This document shows, piece after piece, positions 60,291 to 64,000 of a stretch of DNA of 64,000 nucleotides. The position numbers were made by a program, and so were the translations under genes. Under the pieces are notes generated by a model that searched no databases, was not told the DNA's origin, and saw only the letters and a list, made by a program, of their open reading frames with translations. The stretch covers positions 62,001 to 126,000 of the forward strand of contig NZ_QCZI01000004.1 in the NCBI RefSeq assembly GCF_003097635.1, in the 5' to 3' direction. The first letter of the stretch is position 1. Every line of letters begins with the position of its first letter. Source of the stretch: Flavobacterium psychrotolerans (GTDB lineage Bacteria > Bacteroidota > Bacteroidia > Flavobacteriales > Flavobacteriaceae).

Positions 60291-61181
60291 TTATACTTTA
60301 ATAGCATTTATTTTCTTCTCCACTTCACACAATCTGTTTGCCAAATCCTCGTCGACATTGACCAATGGCAACCGCACCGTATTTTCAGACAAACCCAATG
60401 ATTTAAAGACTTCTTTTATTCCTGCAGGATTTCCCTGTTCAAAAATCATGTTGATGCTGTCCGCCAAAAGATAGTGTAATTGGTAGGCCTCGTCCACTTT
60501 TCGTTGCAATCCTAAGCGTACCATTTGGGAAGTCAGTTTCGGAAAACCTTCACCAATTACTGATATTACTCCGCTCCCACCGGCCAAAATAATAGGCAAA
60601 GTCACCATGTCGTCCCCAGAAATCACTAGAAAATCTTTTGGTTTATCCTGAATTATTTTCATTGCCTGAACGATATCACCCGCTGCTTCCTTGATGGCAA
60701 CTATGTTTTTAAAATCGTTAGCCAGACGGATTACCGTTGACGGTAACATATTACTGGATGTCCTTCCCGGAACGTTATATAAAATCACGGGAATGGGTGA
60801 TGCCTCTGCAATTGCTTTGAAGTGCTGGTAAATTCCCTCTTGTGTTGGTTTGTTATAATAAGGGGAAACGGATAGTATGGCCACAAATTTTGATAAATCA
60901 CGAGTTTGCAATTCGGAAACCACATTGCGCGTGTCATTCCCGCCAACACCCAAAACCAAGGGTAATCTTCCTTGATTGGCATCGATAACAGTTTGGATAA
61001 CCACTTCTTTTTCTTCGCTATCTAAAGTAGCATTTTCGGCAGTAGTTCCTAGAATTACAAGATAATCGATTCCATTATCGACTTGATAATGAACAATTTT
61101 TTTTAAGGCTTCGACATCTACCGAAAAGTCTTTTTTAAATGGTGTAACTAGTGCAACTCCAGTTCCTATCAATGATTGCAT
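60291..61181 (-). CDS. dapA: 4-hydroxy-tetrahydrodipicolinate synthase
   Basis: This 296-residue TIM-barrel lyase condenses pyruvate with aspartate semialdehyde, the first step of the lysine/diaminopimelate branch. Signatures: [66 protein letters not shown] and [13 protein letters not shown] (catalytic Lys in VAIKEA). Length normal. One bp separates its start from the end of the DUF6913 gene, so they form a two-gene operon. dapD of the pathway is elsewhere in the window. Confidence 0.96.
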   Translation of the reverse strand: MQSLIGTGVALVTPFKKDFSVDVEALKKIVHYQVDNGIDYLVILGTTAENATLDSEEKEVVIQTVIDANQGRLPLVLGVGGNDTRNVVSELQTRDLSKFVAILSVSPYYNKPTQEGIYQHFKAIAEASPIPVILYNVPGRTSSNMLPSTVIRLANDFKNIVAIKEAAGDIVQAMKIIQDKPKDFLVISGDDMVTLPIILAGGSGVISVIGEGFPKLTSQMVRLGLQRKVDEAYQLHYLLADSINMIFEQGNPAGIKEVFKSLGLSENTVRLPLVNVDEDLANRLCEVEKKINAIKV

Positions 61182-61182
61182 A

Positions 61183-61701
61183 TTATATTTTGTTTAATAT
61201 TTTTAGATATTTGAATAATTCTTCTATGAATACCTTGTAATTTTCGGCATTCGTGTTAATCATAAAATGATTCAGTTTGTTGTCTATCGATGAAAATCCC
61301 ACTTTAAAACTCGCTTTAGATTGATTGGAAACCAGTAATAAGGCTGACTTTTCGGTATCGTAATAATTAATCAACAAATCAAATTTTTGAGCAATGAAAT
61401 GGTTCACCTCCGATTTATTAAATGTTGCCGTCCAACTCAAATCTTTATGACTAAAGGTTGGATAATCAAACATTTCGTTTTTTTTAATTTTATCTTTAAA
61501 AACTAATACCTGAATAGTATTAGCAGAAATCCCATTAAACACCAGTTCCTGAATCAAGGCTTCTCTTTCATAAAAATAGGTTTCGTCAAAAACAATTCCA
61601 ACGGTTTTGATCTGATTAATTGTCAAACTGTGCCCGACATTTGACAGCGTATTTTTAACTATTTTTTTTGTGAAAAAATTCTTCAGGTAATTTAAAAACA
61701 T
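61183..61701 (-). CDS. DUF6913 domain-containing protein
   Basis: A 172-residue soluble protein with no signal peptide. It matches the Flavobacteriia-restricted DUF6913 family as recognised from memory ([67 protein letters not shown]). Function unknown. It precedes dapA by 1 bp, so it is translationally linked to it. Whether it acts in lysine synthesis or the cell wall is not known. Confidence 0.78.
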   Translation of the reverse strand: MFLNYLKNFFTKKIVKNTLSNVGHSLTINQIKTVGIVFDETYFYEREALIQELVFNGISANTIQVLVFKDKIKKNEMFDYPTFSHKDLSWTATFNKSEVNHFIAQKFDLLINYYDTEKSALLLVSNQSKASFKVGFSSIDNKLNHFMINTNAENYKVFIEELFKYLKILNKI

Positions 61702-61720
61702 ACTACTTTTACTTGGATTA

Positions 61721-61728
61721 CAAAATTA
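61721..61728 (-). promoter_or_regulatory. -7 box for the DUF6913-dapA operon
   Basis: Minus-strand TAATTTTG, TAnnTTTG match, 19 bp upstream of the start codon at 61701. Confidence 0.45.
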
Positions 61729-61749
61729 ATTAAATTAGTATCATATCAG

Positions 61750-62526
61750 ATGGTAAATCTAAAAAACTATAACGCATTTTTACAACGTTTTGTTATATTC
61801 TTAACATTCGCTTTATTAGTCTCCTGCGGTGGGCAACAAATGTATGTCACCAAAATTGAAGGTAAAGATATTGGAATTACTGACAAAAATAAAGAAGTCA
61901 TTGCCATTGAAGAATTTATAAAACCGTATCGTGCCACTATTGATAAAGACTTAAATACCGTTTTGGCTTATTCCCCACAGACATTGGATAAAAGCGGTCA
62001 ATGGCAAACCCCGATGGGAAATTTGCTTGCAGACATCACCTTGCAAAGAAGCAATTTGATATTTAATGCCCGAGAAAAAAAAACTATTGCTATTTGTTTG
62101 CTTAATCATGGTGGGATTCGGTCTATTATTCCAAAAGGGAATGTCACTACTAGAACTGCTTTTGAGATTCAACCTTTTGAAAACACAACCCAAGTAATTG
62201 GACTAAAGGGAGAGCAAATTTTGGAAATCACTCAATACATTATTAAAGAAAAAAAACCGCATCCGTTATCCGGAATGACTTTTACGATTGATAAAGACAA
62301 TGTTGCCCAAAACATTTTGGTTCAAGGAAAACCATTAGAAAACGACAAAATCTACTATGTAGTCACTTCTGACTATTTGGTAAATGGCGGTGATAACATG
62401 CTTTTTTTTAAAAAAGGAGTCGAAAAATATGATTTGGATTATAAATTAAGAAATATCATCATTGATTATTTCAAAGAAGTTGACACCATTCCTTTAATTA
62501 CCGACAAAAGAATTAGCGTCGATTAA
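61750..62526 (+). CDS. 5'-nucleotidase C-terminal domain lipoprotein
   Basis: A 258-residue protein with a lipoprotein signal (FVIFLTFALLVSCGG, lipid Cys about residue 26). It carries only the C-terminal, substrate-binding domain of 5'-nucleotidases (NLLADITLQRSN, LLNHGGIRSIIPKGNVTTRTAFEIQPF, YVVTSDYLVNGGDNM). The catalytic domain is encoded separately by the gene at 62661. The two are on the same strand, 134 bp apart, and likely form a two-subunit or two-lipoprotein nucleotidase. Divergent from the DUF6913 gene. Confidence 0.85.
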   Translation: MVNLKNYNAFLQRFVIFLTFALLVSCGGQQMYVTKIEGKDIGITDKNKEVIAIEEFIKPYRATIDKDLNTVLAYSPQTLDKSGQWQTPMGNLLADITLQRSNLIFNAREKKTIAICLLNHGGIRSIIPKGNVTTRTAFEIQPFENTTQVIGLKGEQILEITQYIIKEKKPHPLSGMTFTIDKDNVAQNILVQGKPLENDKIYYVVTSDYLVNGGDNMLFFKKGVEKYDLDYKLRNIIIDYFKEVDTIPLITDKRISVD

Positions 62527-62550
62527 ATACAAAAACCGAATTAAAAAACG

Positions 62551-62627
62551 TAGACCCTAGCCCCGATTGAGCTGATATCCTTTGAGAGGAACGAACAAAG
62601 ATAAAGGCGAAAGCGGGAAATAGCTTC
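62551..62627. ncRNA. Candidate structured RNA element
   Basis: In the 134-bp gap between the two nucleotidase genes. Nested pairing: CTA (62557-62559) with TAG (62621-62623), CCCG (62562-62565) with CGGG (62614-62617), and CCTTT (62579-62583) with AAAGG (62603-62607). The first and last blocks (TAGCCCCGAT, GCGGGAAATAGCTTC) recall a conserved intergenic element common in Flavobacterium genomes. I remember the Rfam Flavo-1 family as similar, but cannot confirm it. Strand is uncertain. It is followed by an A-run on the plus strand. Confidence 0.4.
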
Positions 62628-62660
62628 AAAAAAAAAATAAAAACAGAATATTATCTACAT

Positions 62661-63572
62661 ATGAAAAGAAGAGATTTTATACAAAAAACAGCCGCAAGTA
62701 CAGCATTAGTTGGACTAGGGTTGTCGTTTAGCAGTTTTGAATCGGCTAAAACTAGCCATTTAACAGTGCTTCATACCAATGACGTTCACAGTTATATAGA
62801 TCCGTTTCCTCCTAATCATCCGAAAAATCCCAATATGGGCGGTGTGGCCAGAAGAGCGGCTTTGATTGACAGCATTCGACAGGAAAACTCAAATGTTTTA
62901 TTGCTAGACGCTGGCGATATTTTTCAGGGAACTCCCTACTTTAATTATTATGGTGGAGAATTAGAACTAAAGCTGATGAGTATGATGAAATATGACTTGG
63001 CAACACTAGGCAACCACGATTTTGACAATGGGATTGACGGATTTTATTCGCAAATGCACAATGCCAATTTCGATTTTGTCTCTGCCAATTATAATTTTGA
63101 CAATACCGTCCTCCATGGAATTGTAAAACCATATAAAATATTTTACAAAAATGGAATTAAAATCGGTGTTTTTGGTCTTGGCGTGGAATTAGCCGGATTG
63201 GTGGACAAGAAAAATTACAAAGAAACGGTATATTCAAATCCAGTGGAAGCTTCCCAGGACATGGTTCGGATTTTAAAACAAGAACAGAAATGCGATTTGA
63301 TTATTTGCTTATCCCACATTGGCTACCAATATAAAAATGAGCCCGATAAAATTTGCGATTTGAAATTGGCAGCACTTACCAAAGACATTGATTTAATCAT
63401 TGGCGGACACACGCATACTTTTTTAGACAAACCAACTATTGTAAAAAATGCTGACGGCAAAGATGTTTTGGTAAATCAGGCGGGATGTTATGGTGTTAAT
63501 TTAGGGAGAATCGATTTTTATTTTGACAATGATAAATCGAAAATCGCTAACGGGAAATCAATTATTGTTTAA
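62661..63572 (+). CDS. 5'-nucleotidase/metallophosphatase catalytic domain protein, Tat-exported
   Basis: A 303-residue protein with a Tat signal (MKRRDFIQKTAASTALVG, twin-Arg at 3-4). The calcineurin-like catalytic motifs follow: LHTNDVHSYI, LLDAGDIFQGTPYF, LGNHDFDNG (Asn-His-Asp), IICLSHIGYQ and IIGGHTHTFLD. It lacks the C-terminal 5'-nucleotidase domain, which is the product of the gene at 61750. It hydrolyses phosphate from nucleotides or related compounds in the periplasm. Convergent with ligA, overlapping by 4 bp. Confidence 0.9.
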   Translation: MKRRDFIQKTAASTALVGLGLSFSSFESAKTSHLTVLHTNDVHSYIDPFPPNHPKNPNMGGVARRAALIDSIRQENSNVLLLDAGDIFQGTPYFNYYGGELELKLMSMMKYDLATLGNHDFDNGIDGFYSQMHNANFDFVSANYNFDNTVLHGIVKPYKIFYKNGIKIGVFGLGVELAGLVDKKNYKETVYSNPVEASQDMVRILKQEQKCDLIICLSHIGYQYKNEPDKICDLKLAALTKDIDLIIGGHTHTFLDKPTIVKNADGKDVLVNQAGCYGVNLGRIDFYFDNDKSKIANGKSIIV

Positions 63573-64000
63573 TTTTCATTAATCATTTTTATAAAATCAT
63601 CCTCAGATATAATCGCCACTTTCAATTGGTTCGCTTTTTCTAATTTGGCGGGTCCCATGTTTTCTCCGGCAACCACATAATCGGTTTTAGCAGAAATGGA
63701 ACTTCCCACTTTTCCGCCATTGTCTTCTATGGCTTTTTTTAAATCGTCTCGGGAAAATTTTGAAAAAACGCCAGAAACCACAAAGGTTTTTCCAGAAAGT
63801 TTATCGGTAGCATTTGGATTTATTTTTTCTGAAATTTCAAATTGAACTCCGTAACTTTTCAATCTTTCAACAATAATTCTGTTCTCCTGATTCTCAAAAA
63901 AATCAATCACGCTTTGCGCAATTCGTTCGCCAATTTCATCTACTAAAATCAAATCCATCATAGTGGCTTTACTCAAAGCATCTATGTTTTTGTAATGTTT
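63569..64000 (-). CDS. ligA: NAD-dependent DNA ligase LigA, C-terminal part, cut by window edge
   Basis: The open frame runs off the right edge, in frame to base 64000. The last ~144 residues are visible. A helix-hairpin-helix end (LILVDEIGERIAQSVIDFF) is followed by a BRCT domain (about the last 75 residues: LSGKTFVVSGVFSKFSRDDLKKAIEDNGGKVGSSISAKTDYVVAGENMGPAKLEKA). LigA seals nicks with NAD+. The OB and adenylation domains lie outside the window. The gene order ligA, nucleotidase pair, DUF6913, dapA, bamD is as in other flavobacteria. Confidence 0.93.
   Translation of the reverse strand, partial: KHYKNIDALSKATMMDLILVDEIGERIAQSVIDFFENQENRIIVERLKSYGVQFEISEKINPNATDKLSGKTFVVSGVFSKFSRDDLKKAIEDNGGKVGSSISAKTDYVVAGENMGPAKLEKANQLKVAIISEDDFIKMINEN

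Overview
The window is AT-rich chromosomal DNA from a Bacteroidota bacterium, almost certainly Flavobacterium or a close relative. Supporting signs are genes confined to this group (DUF5606, DUF4835/PorD, DUF6913, the CAL67264 small membrane protein, 2TM-domain proteins), type IX secretion (T9SS) C-terminal tails, a CcoI/FNR gene pair, and many Bacteroidota-type promoters with a TAnnTTTG -7 box, some with TTTG about 18-19 bp upstream. A two-domain ice-binding-type protein suggests a cold or icy habitat. No rRNA, tRNA, CRISPR array, phage or intact insertion sequence was seen. Most of the window is ordinary flavobacterial chromosome with a few accessory loci.

Layout. 1-1.2 kb: edge of a copper P-type ATPase gene divergent from a Crp/Fnr regulator, sharing a perfect FNR-like palindrome. 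1.2-6.3 kb: a 70-bp tandem repeat that includes the 3' end of mazG, then mazG, DUF5606, def, a FUSC membrane protein and ruvX. 6.6-14 kb: dapD followed by LPS/glycan genes (three GT2, one GT9, a WaaP/InaA-type sugar kinase, further GT-like genes). 14-22.8 kb: an eight-gene minus-strand operon for a pseudaminic-type nonulosonic acid (pseB, pseC, aldo/keto reductase, SpsF-like cytidylyltransferase, class III aminotransferase, double-GNAT protein, pseI, GT-B-like protein), with a 32-codon ORF coupled between the GNAT gene and pseI. 22.9-27 kb: tsaC, cca, ctaA, a CDP-alcohol phosphatidyltransferase. 27-32.6 kb: a LytTR two-component system with 2TM membrane modules, co-directional with a small secreted protein and a TonB-dependent receptor. 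32.7-40 kb: corA, hutI, a coiled-coil membrane protein, hutG, rhlE, an intact hsp20 and a decayed hsp20 copy. 40-47.8 kb: TPR hybrid kinase, ettA, the ice-binding protein, CAL67264, a degraded XRE regulator, acyl-ACP thioesterase. 47.8-55 kb: RprX/RprY-like two-component system, coaE, GT2, a T9SS adhesin, fabV. 55-64 kb: recN, porD, coaBC, rpoZ, bamD, dapA, DUF6913, a 5'-nucleotidase split into two genes with a structured-RNA candidate between them, and the 3' end of ligA.

How the genes fit together. Much of the window serves the cell envelope: LPS core assembly and phosphorylation, nonulosonic acid synthesis, BamD, T9SS (PorD and two T9SS cargo proteins), fatty acid synthesis (fabV, thioesterase) and CoA (coaBC, coaE). 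dapD and dapA belong to the lysine/diaminopimelate pathway, and hutI and hutG to histidine breakdown. The most interesting points are the nonulosonic acid cluster with no PseG but an extra aminotransferase and a tandem acetyltransferase, the TonB receptor/LytTR operon, the ice-binding protein, and clear molecular fossils (hsp20 copy 2 and the XRE remnant).
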